A stretch of DNA of 34,977 nt from CANKHA01 sp035699705 (GCA_035699705.1 DASSPI010000115.1:1-34977), one strand, 5' to 3'. Shown: positions 14,799 through 24,295, counted from the stretch's first letter. The notes: generated from the sequence alone by a model not told the origin. Translations and numbers: made by a program.

Positions 14799-16175
14799 GT
14801 GGCTTCCGCTTCGCTGCCGAAAATTGCCGTTGCCGAACATCTCGTTGAGCGCATCCAGACCGTCGATCCCGCCAAATTGCCGGATGCCACCCGCCAAAAA
14901 TGCGAAGACCTGCTGGTCGACATTGTTGGGCTCTGCGTCACTGCCCGCAATGAAGACTATGTCCAGGCGCAAATCGCCGGCTGGGACGACCAGGGGCCCT
15001 GCGCCGCGATCGGGCATGCGCGCGGCATGAGTTCGGCCGGCGCGGCCTGCGTCAACGGCACCGCCGCGCATGGCGAGGATTTTGACGACACTTTTGAGGG
15101 CGGGCCAATCCATGCCGGCGCCGTTATCGTGCCGGCCGTGCTGGCCGCCTGCGAGCGGCATAACCCGGACGGCCGCGCCGCGTTGCGCGGCATCGCGGTC
15201 GGGATGGAGACCACCTGCCGGCTGAGTCTCGTGGCGCAGGGCGCGCTGCACAAGGCGGGCTTTCACCCCACCGCGGTGTTCGGGACCATGGGCGCGGCCG
15301 CCGGGGTCGGCGCCGCGCTCGGGCTCAACCGCAAGCAGATGGTGGACGCGATCGGCACCGCCGGCAGCATGGCGAGTGGCATCATCGAATATCTGGCGGA
15401 AGGCACCTGGCCCAAGCGCATGCACGCCGGCTGGGCGGCGCAGGCCGGCATTCGCGCGGCGCTCTTGGGCAAGGCCGGCTTCTACGGCCCGCGCACGGTA
15501 TTCGAGGGCGTGCATGGTCTGTTTCATGGCTTCGCCCATACGACGAAGGGCGACTACGACGCGCTGATCGGCGATTTCGGCACGCGCTGGGTTACCGACA
15601 CGGTCGCGTTCAAGCCCTATCCCTGCGGGACCATGGCGCATCCTTACATCGACTGCGCCAGGCGGCTCGCGGCCAAAGGCATCAAGCCGGAGAACGTCAG
15701 GGAGCTGGTCTGCGAAGTGGCGGAAGGCACCGTGCACCGGCTGTGGGAGCCGCTTGCGGTGAAACAGGCGCCGCCGAATGGCTATGCCGCGAAATTCTCC
15801 TCGCCCTTCCTGCTCGCCTATGGCTTCGTGCATGGCAATGTCGGGCTTGATGCCTTTACCGGTAAGGCGGTGCGCGATAAGGCCGTGCTGGCGCTGGCTG
15901 CCAAAACAAGTTTCGTGATCGATCCAAAAAATCCCTATCCGAATGCCTTCACCGGCCATATCCGCGTCACGCTCAATGACGGAACAGTGGTGGAAGAGCG
16001 GCAGGATCATTTCCGCGGCGGCGCGCATGAGCCGCTCACGCGGCAGGACATCGAGGAAAAATTCATGCTCAATGCGCGCCACGGCGGCTGGGATGAAAAG
16101 CGCGCGCAATCGGCGCTTGGGTTGTTGCGCAAGCTGTATGCCGGCCGGGTCGATCTCAAGGAGTTGCGCGGCTAG
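14799..16175 (+). CDS. MmgE/PrpD family protein
   Basis: The 458-residue protein shows family blocks: HGEDFDDTFEGGPIHAG near residue 90, GFHPTAVFGTMGAAAGVGAA, then KRMHAGWAAQAGIRAALL and KPYPCGTMAHPYID. Members include 2-methylcitrate dehydratase, cis-aconitate decarboxylase and iminodisuccinate epimerase, all acting on polycarboxylates. The GTG at 14799 follows AAAGAAAGG at a suitable distance. Genetic linkage to the importer suggests it acts on the imported compound or a derivative. The 5' part of this reading frame upstream of 14799 overlaps the permease and is not coding. Exact reaction unknown. Confidence 0.9.
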   Translation: MASASLPKIAVAEHLVERIQTVDPAKLPDATRQKCEDLLVDIVGLCVTARNEDYVQAQIAGWDDQGPCAAIGHARGMSSAGAACVNGTAAHGEDFDDTFEGGPIHAGAVIVPAVLAACERHNPDGRAALRGIAVGMETTCRLSLVAQGALHKAGFHPTAVFGTMGAAAGVGAALGLNRKQMVDAIGTAGSMASGIIEYLAEGTWPKRMHAGWAAQAGIRAALLGKAGFYGPRTVFEGVHGLFHGFAHTTKGDYDALIGDFGTRWVTDTVAFKPYPCGTMAHPYIDCARRLAAKGIKPENVRELVCEVAEGTVHRLWEPLAVKQAPPNGYAAKFSSPFLLAYGFVHGNVGLDAFTGKAVRDKAVLALAAKTSFVIDPKNPYPNAFTGHIRVTLNDGTVVEERQDHFRGGAHEPLTRQDIEEKFMLNARHGGWDEKRAQSALGLLRKLYAGRVDLKELRG

Positions 16176-16182
16176 TTACCTG

Positions 16183-16196
16183 GCCCGTACGCGGGC
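16183..16196. terminator. Hairpin between convergent genes
   Basis: GCCCG (16183-16187) and CGGGC (16192-16196) pair around TACG in the 25-nt gap between two convergent genes. It may serve both strands, but no T-run is seen on either. Confidence 0.35.
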
Positions 16197-16200
16197 GATA

Positions 16201-18540
16201 TTATTCCGCTGCCGCCTTGGCCTGCTGACAGGCCAGCCACACCTTCTCCGATGTCGCCGGCATGTCGAGTGTCGCGCCGGCGTCGCCGGGGATGGCATCG
16301 GCAACGGCATTCATCAGCGCGGCGAGCGATCCGGTGGTGCCGGCTTCGCCGACGCCCTTGACGCCGAGCGGATTGGTGGTGGCGGGAACCGCATGCATGC
16401 CGATATGGATCGGCGGCAGGTCTTCCGCGCGCGGAAGCGCATAGTCCTGAAACGAGCCGGTCACTAGCTGCCCGTTGTCGGGATCGTAATAGCCAAGCTC
16501 CATCAGTGCTTGCCCCAGTCCCTGGGCGATGCCGCCATGCAACTGGCCTTCCACCAGGGTGTGATCGAGCAGACGGCCGCTGTCGTCCACCGCGGTGTAG
16601 TTGATCGCGGTGACCGCGCCGGTCTCGGGATCAACCTCGACTTCCGCGATATGGCAGCCGTTCGGATAGGTCGGCGGTATGTCCGTCACGGCCTGGGTAT
16701 CGAGCGTCTCGGCGATCTCGCCGCGCGCGGCCATTTCCTTCGCCCGCGCCGCCGCGTCGAATAACGAGAGCCGGTGGTTGGTGCCTGCCACCTCGAAATA
16801 GCCGTCGCGGTAGGAAATCTTGTCCTCGGCGACATCGAGCGCCTTGGCGGCCACCGTGCGTCCTTTCGCCAGCACCGTCTCCGCCGCGCGCAGGCTGGCG
16901 CTGCCGGCGGTCATGGCTGAGCGCGAGGCAACCGACGGCGCGCCTTTGATATCGAGATTGGTGTCGCCATGGCGATGGCGCACCTGTTCGGGCGCGATAC
17001 CGAGCTTCTGCGCGACCAGCCGCGGAAACACCGAGGCATGCCCTTGGCCGGTCGACTGCACATGCAGGCCGAGCGAGAGGACATTGCCGCCCGGAAAGGC
17101 GATCAGCGCGCCTTCGGTCGGGCTGCCGCCGGAATGTTCGAGAAAGCAGGAGATACCGATGCCGCGCAGGCGGCCGCGCCGCGCGCTCTCGCGCCGGCGC
17201 TTCTTGAATCCGGCGTAGTCGCTCTGCTCCAGCGCCTTGTCGAACACCGCGGCAAAATCGCCGCTGTCGTATTTTGTGCCCACCGCCGTCTTGTAGGGCA
17301 TGGCCGAGCGCGGAATGAGGTTGCGCCGGCGCAGCCGCGCTCGGTCGCTGCCGGTGATGCGCGCGGCTTCGTCCACCAGGCGCTCCAGCACATAATTGGC
17401 TTCCGGCCGTCCGGCGCCGCGATACGGCCCGAGCGGCACGGTATTGGTGAAGAGGCAGCGCACCCGGACATCGATATGCGGGATGCGGTACATCGCCGGA
17501 AAGCATTTGGTGAAATTCGCCGTCGCCAGATGCGCCCCGGTGTTGGCGAGAAAGCCGCCCACATTGGCGAGATGCCGGATGCGCAGCGCGAGGAAGCGGC
17601 CTTTGTCGTCCATCGCCAGCTCGCCGTCGGTGATCGCGTCGCGCGCCTGGTTGTCGCTGATGAAGGCTTCCGAGCGGTCCGACATCCAGTGCACCGGCCG
17701 CCCGAGCCGGCGCGCCGCCACCAGCAGCACCGGATATTCCGGATAGGCGGAGGACTTCATGCCGAAGGCGCCGCCCACGTCCTCGGTGACGACGCGGAGC
17801 TGCTCCCTCGCCAGTCCCATGATCGAAGCCATCGTGTCGCGCAGGGCGCCGGCGCCCTGCGAGCAGGCCCGCAGGGTGTAGAGATCGGCGCCCGCGTCGT
17901 AGCTCGCGGTGGCGCCGCGCGTTTCCATGGCGGCGACGATCACGCGCTGGTTGACGACGGTGACGCGCGCCACATGCGCCGCGCTGGCGAAGACGCGCTC
18001 GACCGCGGCGGCATTGGCCGCCGGATCGGGGGCCGGCCCGGGCCAGTCGACCACCACATTGCCGGGCGCTTCCGGCCAGAGCTGCGGCGCGTCCGGCTTT
18101 TCCGCCGCGCGAAGGTCCACCACCGACGCCAGCACGTCGTAGTCGACGGCGATCAGCTCCGCCGCGTCGCGCGCTTGCCGTGCGGTTTCCGCAATCACCG
18201 CGGCGACCGGCTGGCCGACATGCAGCACCCGCCCGTCGGCTAGCGGGGGCCGCCGCGGCATCACCATGTTTGCGATCGCCACATGGCGGGCGATGCTGGT
18301 GATCTTGGCGGCATTCATGTCCGCCGCCGTCAGCACGGCGATGACGGCGGGCGCAGCCCGGGCCGCCTCGACATCCACCGAAAGGATTTTTGCATGCGCA
18401 TGCGGCGAGCGCAGGAAATAGGCATGCAGTTCGCCGGGCAGGGGAGCGTCGTCGATAAAGCGGCCGGCGCCCCGCATCAGCGCGTCGTCCTCGACGCGGC
18501 TGCCCTGCTTCATGCTGGAGAAAGTGGGATCAAAGGTCAT
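16201..18540 (-). CDS. Xanthine dehydrogenase-family molybdopterin-binding subunit (CoxL-like, form II)
   Basis: The 779-residue protein starts with the a/b hammerhead domain (RVEDDALMRGAGRFIDD, SPHAHAKI) and continues with molybdopterin-binding blocks VGGAFGMK, PLGPYRGAGRPEANYVLERL and GVKGVGEAGTTGS. The glutamate in the last motif is the catalytic base of this family. The CO-dehydrogenase active-site loop with its cysteine (VAYRCSFR) is absent, so it probably oxidises an aldehyde or heterocycle. No FAD or [2Fe-2S] partner gene abuts it. The ATG at 18540 matches family N-termini but has no ribosome-binding site; GTG 18573 lies inside a terminator hairpin. Cytoplasmic, with no signal peptide. 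Confidence 0.9.
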   Translation of the reverse strand: MTFDPTFSSMKQGSRVEDDALMRGAGRFIDDAPLPGELHAYFLRSPHAHAKILSVDVEAARAAPAVIAVLTAADMNAAKITSIARHVAIANMVMPRRPPLADGRVLHVGQPVAAVIAETARQARDAAELIAVDYDVLASVVDLRAAEKPDAPQLWPEAPGNVVVDWPGPAPDPAANAAAVERVFASAAHVARVTVVNQRVIVAAMETRGATASYDAGADLYTLRACSQGAGALRDTMASIMGLAREQLRVVTEDVGGAFGMKSSAYPEYPVLLVAARRLGRPVHWMSDRSEAFISDNQARDAITDGELAMDDKGRFLALRIRHLANVGGFLANTGAHLATANFTKCFPAMYRIPHIDVRVRCLFTNTVPLGPYRGAGRPEANYVLERLVDEAARITGSDRARLRRRNLIPRSAMPYKTAVGTKYDSGDFAAVFDKALEQSDYAGFKKRRRESARRGRLRGIGISCFLEHSGGSPTEGALIAFPGGNVLSLGLHVQSTGQGHASVFPRLVAQKLGIAPEQVRHRHGDTNLDIKGAPSVASRSAMTAGSASLRAAETVLAKGRTVAAKALDVAEDKISYRDGYFEVAGTNHRLSLFDAAARAKEMAARGEIAETLDTQAVTDIPPTYPNGCHIAEVEVDPETGAVTAINYTAVDDSGRLLDHTLVEGQLHGGIAQGLGQALMELGYYDPDNGQLVTGSFQDYALPRAEDLPPIHIGMHAVPATTNPLGVKGVGEAGTTGSLAALMNAVADAIPGDAGATLDMPATSEKVWLACQQAKAAAE

Positions 18541-18555
18541 GGAGGGAACCGGAAG

Positions 18556-18590
18556 AAAAACCGGCCGACACACCGTGATGTGCCGGCCGG
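18556..18590 (-). terminator. Intrinsic terminator after the IorB-like gene
   Basis: On the minus strand CCGGCCGGCACA and TGTGTCGGCCGG pair over 12 bp with one mismatch around a short loop (18561-18590). Five T residues follow (18560 down to 18556). It lies 29 nt after the stop of the IorB-like gene and only 15 nt before the next start codon. Confidence 0.7.
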
Positions 18591-18619
18591 ATGTTAATGC
18601 CCCAAAACGGGCCGCTTTG

Positions 18620-20911
18620 CTATGCCAGCGCCGCCTTCACCCGGTCGGGCGTCAGCGGCACGCGGCGGATGCGTACGCCGGTGGCGTCGAAGATGGCGTT
18701 GGCGATCGCCGCCGCCACCACCCGGATGGTCGGTTCGCCTGCTCCGCTCGGCGGGGTTTCCGGCCGGTTGATCAGCACGACATCGATGGCCTCCGGTGTT
18801 TCGGTGATGTCGAGGATCGGATAGGTCAGCCAGTCGATGCTGGTCACCGCCTTGTTGTCGAAGTGGGTCTCCTCCCACAACGTGCGGCTGATGCCCTGAA
18901 CCACGTTGCCCTCGATGGTCTGCTTCAGATTGGTCGGGTTGATGATCAATCCGCAGTCATGCGCCACCGTGAACTTGCGCGCCCAGATCTTGCCGCTGCT
19001 GCGGTCGATGTCGACCTCGGCAACGATCGCAACCCGGGTGCCGCTGCGCTGCGCATAGGCCATGCCGCGCCCGGTCACCTTGTTGCCGGTCTGGTCCTTC
19101 TGCGGCGAAGGCCGCGTCTGCCATCCGGATTTCTCCTTCACCGCTTTGATCAGGTCGATGTCGCGGCTGCTTTTCACATGCCGCAGCCGCAGCTCGATCG
19201 GGTCGACGTTCAACGCCGTCGCCACCTCGTCCATGAAGGATTCGCTGGCGAAGTGAATTTGCGGGCCGACGGGATCGCGCAGATGCGAGGTGCGCAGCGG
19301 CGAGGCACGGTCGAGCGGCGGGGCGATGGTTTCCCACGCCATGCGCTTGTGGTCGAAGGCGTAGGATTCCTCCGGAACGCGGAAGTTATCGAGCGGCTTC
19401 AGCGCGGCGCCGCGCAATTGCCCGGCCAGCGTGTCGTGAGGCTTACTTCCATTGGAATTCACCTCAACGCGAGAGAATCCCTTACTGGCGAAGTCGTAAG
19501 CCACGACCTTGCCGGAAGCGTCGACCGCGGCGCGCACCTTGTGCACCGACGCGGGACCTTTCGGATCCCAGCCGGTACCCTGCTCGCGGGTATATTGCAC
19601 ACGCACCGGACGGCCGGTCGCTTTCGCGATAACAGCAGCGTCCATTGCTGCGTCGTCCGCATCGCTGCGGCCGTAGCTTCCGGGACCGGTGACCCAGATG
19701 GCGCGCACATTTTCAGGCGGCATTTCAAGCGTGGCGGCGACGCCGTCCCGCACATAATGAGTTTTTTGCGAGCCGGTCCAAACCGTGACCTGATCGTCCT
19801 TGATCTCGACCACGGCACAGCCGGGTCCCATGCAGGCATGGGACTGGAACGGCCATTCATACTCGGCCTCGATTACACGTGCGGCGGTCTTGAAGGCCTC
19901 GTCCACGTCGCCGCTCTTGCTCTTTGCGTCCACTTCGCGCTTGCGCACCGGCGCCTTGCGGATGTGGTCATAGAGCGCCTTCTCGTCCGGGAAGGCCGGA
20001 GTGACATTCGACCATTCCACCTTCAAGGCTCGCGACGCCTTGACCGCGTCCCATTCCTTGTCGGCGGCCACCGCGAGGAAACCCTGGTCCCACACCACCT
20101 TGGCGCCGGGAATGCCCTTCAGCGAAGCTTCGTCCACCTTCACCGGCACGGAGCCGGCGACCGGCGGGCGGATCATGCGGGCATGCAGCATGCCCGGCCG
20201 CTTCACGTCGGTGACAAAGCCTTCCTGGGCAAAGGCCTTCGGTGCCACGTCGGTGCGCTTTACCGAGGTGCCGACGATCTTGTACTCGCTCGGCTTCTTC
20301 ACCTTGGCCTGGCCCGGCGCATAGAGGCCGTTGCCAATCGCCTTGTTCCAGGCGAGCTCCACATTGAAGTAGCGACCGCCGATCAGTTCAGCATAGGTCG
20401 CCTTCTTCGAGGCATCGGCTTTGGCTGAAATCACGCCGTCGCTCACCGTGAGCTGGTCGGCCGGAATGTTGAGTTTCGTTGCCGCCATTTCGATCAGCAC
20501 GCGGCGCGCTTCCGCCGCCGCCGCGGCCATTTGCTTGCCGCCTGCCTGCACGCCGTTCGAGCTGGCCGCGCCGCCCTGGTTGATGGTCAACGCGGTGTCG
20601 GCCATGATCAGCTTCACGGCCTTCACCGGCACGTCGAGTTCTTCCGCGATCATCTGCGAGACCGCGGTGGCGAGGCCCTGGCCCATGTCCATCTTGCCGA
20701 AGAAGCCGGTGACGGTGCCGTCGGCGTTGACGGCGATATAGGTCGAGAGCTGATCGGGTTTCAGCGGCGGGCGGGTGTCCTGCGCCAGCGCGGAATTGAT
20801 CGCGAGCAGCGTGTTCATTCCCATCGGCATGCCGAGCGAGACGACGAGCGCGCCGCCGCCCTTCATCACGGCGCGGCGGGAGAAGGCAATCGGGTTTTCC
20901 ATTTTGGTCAT
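18620..20911 (-). CDS. Tat-exported molybdopterin-binding oxidoreductase large subunit (isoquinoline 1-oxidoreductase beta-like)
   Basis: The 763-residue protein has a twin-arginine signal (FSRRAVMKGGGALVVSLG, about 10-27) and the IorB-type split molybdopterin domain order: GKMDMGQGLATAVSQMIAEEL near residue 75, QGGAASSNGVQAGGKQ, RSDADDAAMDAA and, at the end, PSGAGEP with the catalytic glutamate. Such enzymes hydroxylate N-heterocycles or oxidise aldehydes in the periplasm and pass electrons via [2Fe-2S] clusters to cytochromes. The ATG at 20911 has an excellent GAGGGAGG site and lies 11 nt after the [2Fe-2S] subunit stop, so the two form one operon. An apparent extension to 21256 is out-of-frame reading over the upstream gene. 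Confidence 0.92.
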   Translation of the reverse strand: MTKMENPIAFSRRAVMKGGGALVVSLGMPMGMNTLLAINSALAQDTRPPLKPDQLSTYIAVNADGTVTGFFGKMDMGQGLATAVSQMIAEELDVPVKAVKLIMADTALTINQGGAASSNGVQAGGKQMAAAAAEARRVLIEMAATKLNIPADQLTVSDGVISAKADASKKATYAELIGGRYFNVELAWNKAIGNGLYAPGQAKVKKPSEYKIVGTSVKRTDVAPKAFAQEGFVTDVKRPGMLHARMIRPPVAGSVPVKVDEASLKGIPGAKVVWDQGFLAVAADKEWDAVKASRALKVEWSNVTPAFPDEKALYDHIRKAPVRKREVDAKSKSGDVDEAFKTAARVIEAEYEWPFQSHACMGPGCAVVEIKDDQVTVWTGSQKTHYVRDGVAATLEMPPENVRAIWVTGPGSYGRSDADDAAMDAAVIAKATGRPVRVQYTREQGTGWDPKGPASVHKVRAAVDASGKVVAYDFASKGFSRVEVNSNGSKPHDTLAGQLRGAALKPLDNFRVPEESYAFDHKRMAWETIAPPLDRASPLRTSHLRDPVGPQIHFASESFMDEVATALNVDPIELRLRHVKSSRDIDLIKAVKEKSGWQTRPSPQKDQTGNKVTGRGMAYAQRSGTRVAIVAEVDIDRSSGKIWARKFTVAHDCGLIINPTNLKQTIEGNVVQGISRTLWEETHFDNKAVTSIDWLTYPILDITETPEAIDVVLINRPETPPSGAGEPTIRVVAAAIANAIFDATGVRIRRVPLTPDRVKAALA

Positions 20912-20922
20912 ATGCGCCTCCC

Positions 20923-21390
20923 TCAACCCATCATCGTCGCGGCGCGTTTCATCGCGCGCATGATGCTCATGTGGGTGCCGCAACGACACTTCAGGCCGGT
21001 GAGCGCCTCTTTGATCTGGGCGTCGGTCGGCTTTTTGGTCTTGTTCAGGAAGGCCGCGCCGGTCATTACCCAGCCGTTGATGCAATAGCCGCACTGCGTG
21101 ACCTCTTCCTCGACGTAAGCAGCCTGCAGCGGGTGCGGCTTCTCCGGCGTGCCGAGGCCGGACATGGTCACCACCTTGGCGTCGCCGACGGCGGAAATCG
21201 GCGTGATGCAGGAGCGGACGGCGTTGCCGTCCATATGCACGGTGCAGGCGCCGCATTGCGCCAGGCCGCAGCCGAATTGCGGATTGTTCAGCCCGAGATC
21301 ATTCCGCAGCGCATAGAGCAGCGGCATGTCCGGATCGGCTTCGACCGTCTGGGTCTTGCCGTTGACATTGAGGGAAAACTTCTCGGTCAT
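20923..21390 (-). CDS. [2Fe-2S]-binding subunit of a molybdenum oxidoreductase (IorA/CoxS-like)
   Basis: The 155-residue protein has a plant-ferredoxin-type cluster motif at C41, C46, C49 and C61 and the second-cluster motif C100-x2-C103 with C135-x-C137. These eight cysteines are the full set for the two [2Fe-2S] clusters of this family. It shuttles electrons from the molybdenum site of the downstream large subunit. It has no signal of its own and is presumably carried across the membrane with its Tat-exported partner. GGGAG lies 10 nt before the ATG. No FAD subunit follows, as expected for IorAB-type enzymes. Confidence 0.94.
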   Translation of the reverse strand: MTEKFSLNVNGKTQTVEADPDMPLLYALRNDLGLNNPQFGCGLAQCGACTVHMDGNAVRSCITPISAVGDAKVVTMSGLGTPEKPHPLQAAYVEEEVTQCGYCINGWVMTGAAFLNKTKKPTDAQIKEALTGLKCRCGTHMSIMRAMKRAATMMG

Positions 21391-21474
21391 CGATTGGATA
21401 CTCCCATTGAAACACCGGCTCTTGGGCCCAGTTCAAAAACCACGGTAGTGCAGCCGGGCGTCCGTGGGAATACA

Positions 21475-21497
21475 TTTTCCCGTGCTTTTTCCCGTGC
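21475..21497. repeat. Short tandem duplication
   Basis: TTTTCCCGTGC occurs at 21475-21485 and again at 21487-21497, a 12-nt tandem step in the gap between divergent genes. Confidence 0.5.
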
Positions 21498-21570
21498 TTT
21501 TGCCGGGACGGCGGACCCGCGGCATCACGCCGCGTGCCGTCCGTTAAGTCTCCTCGGGATCACGTTTTTT

Positions 21571-21595
21571 GGAACTGGCGCGACCCCGGCGCGTT
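21571..21595 (+). promoter_or_regulatory. EcfG-type general-stress promoter
   Basis: GGAAC (21571-21575), 16 nt, then CGTT (21592-21595) is an exact match to the alphaproteobacterial EcfG (sigma-EcfG/PhyR pathway) consensus. Its expected transcript start is about 20 nt before the ATG of the gene at 21625. Confidence 0.7.
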
Positions 21596-21624
21596 GTCGA
21601 TGCATCGTCAACCGGAGAGTCCCG

Positions 21625-21900
21625 ATGAAACGTTCGTCCCAAAGCCGCGCCAAGGACCTGCCCTCGCAGCTTTTCGCCTCCAATCCGGCGATGCTGATCG
21701 GGGCCGCCTTCGAGATCGGCATGCTGCTCGGCCGGCGCAGCGGACGGACGGCGATGGGGCGCAAGCTGCGTGAAAGCGTCAACAGCGTGGCGGACCAGGC
21801 GGTCCGGCTTGCGCCCGACGCGGTGGTCAAACTGGTGCCGGCGCTTGCCCCCGCCAAGCCGCGCCCGCGCCGCCGGACGGCGAAGAAGTCCCAGCCATAA
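21625..21900 (+). CDS. Small membrane-anchored basic protein, unknown function
   Basis: The 91-residue product begins at ATG 21625 after GGAGAG. Residues 21-35 (NPAMLIGAAFEIGML) form one glycine-containing hydrophobic helix followed by LGRRSGR; this layout recalls the C-terminal anchor of ElaB/YqjD/DUF883 stress proteins, but homology is not established. The C-terminus is strongly basic and proline-rich (KPRPRRRTAKK). A perfect EcfG promoter lies directly upstream, suggesting induction in general stress or stationary phase. The longer open frame in this register upstream of 21625 overlaps the minus-strand [2Fe-2S] gene and is not coding. Confidence 0.72.
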   Translation: MKRSSQSRAKDLPSQLFASNPAMLIGAAFEIGMLLGRRSGRTAMGRKLRESVNSVADQAVRLAPDAVVKLVPALAPAKPRPRRRTAKKSQP

Positions 21901-21909
21901 ACATTTCTG

Positions 21910-22076
21910 CTCATGGTGAGGGGCGGCGCACGTCAGTGCGACGCGTCTCGAACCATCGCAAGTCGGCTATAGCCGACTTGCGCACTAATAGTGCCGATCT
22001 CCGGGTAAACCCGGGATCGGTCGCCCCGGGCCGCCGTCCTTCGAGACGGCGCTTCACGCGTACTCGGGATGAGGCG
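21910..22076. repeat. Composite repeat: palindromes flanked by inverted Rhizobiales-type elements
   Basis: The 208-nt gap between genes contains a 26-bp perfect palindrome (CGCAAGTCGGCTA and its complement, 21957-21982), then GCACTAATAGTGC, then a hairpin with CCGGGTAAACCCGG at its core (22001-22014). On both sides lie inverted copies of one diverged element: CTCATGGTGAG...CGTCTCGAA (21911-21953) and, on the other strand, CTCATCCCGAG...CGTCTCGAA (22073-22036). Similar CTCAT..GAG..CGTCTCGAA units are scattered in Bradyrhizobium-type genomes. Confidence 0.6.
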
Positions 22077-22108
22077 GAGAAAGGCCGTCCGCTCGGCCGC
22101 ATGCTGCT

Positions 22109-23221
<1,113 letters not shown>

Positions 23222-23254
23222 CGAACGCTCTCATTCGGCGATGACAGAAAATTG

Positions 23255-24295
23255 TCAGGGGTGCCAAGCGCTTTCGCCGGCGGCTGCCGGAGCTTCGGTC
23301 GCCTTGCGCGCCCGGTCAATGACCGAGAGCAGCGCGCGCAAAACTTCCGGCACGCCCTGGCCGCTGGCCGAGGACAGCACCAGCGGGGTCTGTTTCGCCG
23401 TGCGCTTGAGCCGCGCCAGCTGCTCCTTCAGCATTTCCGGCGTCAGCGCGTCGGCCTTCGACAGCGCGACGATCTCCGGCTTGTCGGTCAGCCCATGGCC
23501 ATAGGCTTCCAGCTCATGCCGCACCGTCTTGTAGGCCTCGCCGGCGTCTTCGCCGGTGCCGTCGACCAGATGCAGCAGCACGCGGCAGCGTTCGGTATGA
23601 CCGAGGAATTTGTCGCCCAATCCGGTTCCCTCGTGCGCGCCCTCGATCAGGCCGGGCAGGTCGGCGATCACGAATTCGCGGTTGTCGGCGCGCACCACGC
23701 CGAGCTGCGGATGCAGCGTGGTGAAGGGATAATCCGCGATTTTCGGCTTGGCCGCGCTCACCGCGGCCAGGAAGGTGGATTTGCCGGCGTTGGGCAGGCC
23801 GATCAGACCGGCGTCGGCGATCAGCTTCAGCCGCAGGCGGATGGTGCGCTCCTCGCCCGGCTGGCCGGGATTGGCGTGACGCGGCGCCTGATTGGTCGAG
23901 GACTTGAAATGCGCGTTGCCGAAGCCGCCATTGCCGCCTTTGGCCAAGACCACGCGCTGGCCGAGCCTGGTGAGGTCGGCCAGCAGCGTCTCGCCGTCTT
24001 CCTCATAGATCTGCGTGCCGACCGGGACCTTCAGGATCATGTCCTTGCCGTTGGCGCCGTGGCGATCCTTGCCCATGCCGCCGCCGCCCGGCTGCGCCTT
24101 GAAATGCTGCTGATAACGGTAGTCGATCAGCGTATTGAGGCCGTCGACGCATTCGGCGATCACGTCGCCACCGTGGCCGCCGTCGCCGCCGTTCGGGCCG
24201 CCGAACTCGATGAATTTTTCGCGCCGGAACGAGACGCAGCCGTTCCCGCCGGCGCCGGACTGGATATAGATCTTGGCTTCGTCGAGGAATTTCAT
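23255..24295 (-). CDS. obgE: Ribosome-associated GTPase ObgE (CgtA)
   Basis: The 346-residue essential GTPase binds the 50S subunit and links ribosome maturation to growth and stress. The glycine-rich Obg fold fills residues 1-158 (AGGNGCVSFRREKFIEFGG, GGNGGFGNAHFKSSTNQAPR). The G domain has GLPNAGKS at 166-173, the DYPFTTLHP switch, DLPGLIEGAHEGTGLG and SKAD. The ATG at 24295 follows GGAAGAG and matches the conserved MKFLDEAKIYI start; ten extra upstream residues in frame are unlikely. It sits downstream of L21-L27-GNAT, as in many relatives, but here a divergent peptidase gene interrupts that order. Confidence 0.97.
   Translation of the reverse strand: MKFLDEAKIYIQSGAGGNGCVSFRREKFIEFGGPNGGDGGHGGDVIAECVDGLNTLIDYRYQQHFKAQPGGGGMGKDRHGANGKDMILKVPVGTQIYEEDGETLLADLTRLGQRVVLAKGGNGGFGNAHFKSSTNQAPRHANPGQPGEERTIRLRLKLIADAGLIGLPNAGKSTFLAAVSAAKPKIADYPFTTLHPQLGVVRADNREFVIADLPGLIEGAHEGTGLGDKFLGHTERCRVLLHLVDGTGEDAGEAYKTVRHELEAYGHGLTDKPEIVALSKADALTPEMLKEQLARLKRTAKQTPLVLSSASGQGVPEVLRALLSVIDRARKATEAPAAAGESAWHP

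Noticed and set aside
16201..18540. Carbon monoxide dehydrogenase large subunit
   Set aside because: The CO-specific active-site loop with its cysteine is not present, and no CoxM/CoxS genes adjoin it.
18512..20428. 638-codon plus-strand frame over the IorB-like gene
   Set aside because: Composition typical of antisense reading; the minus-strand gene has full family motifs and a Tat signal.
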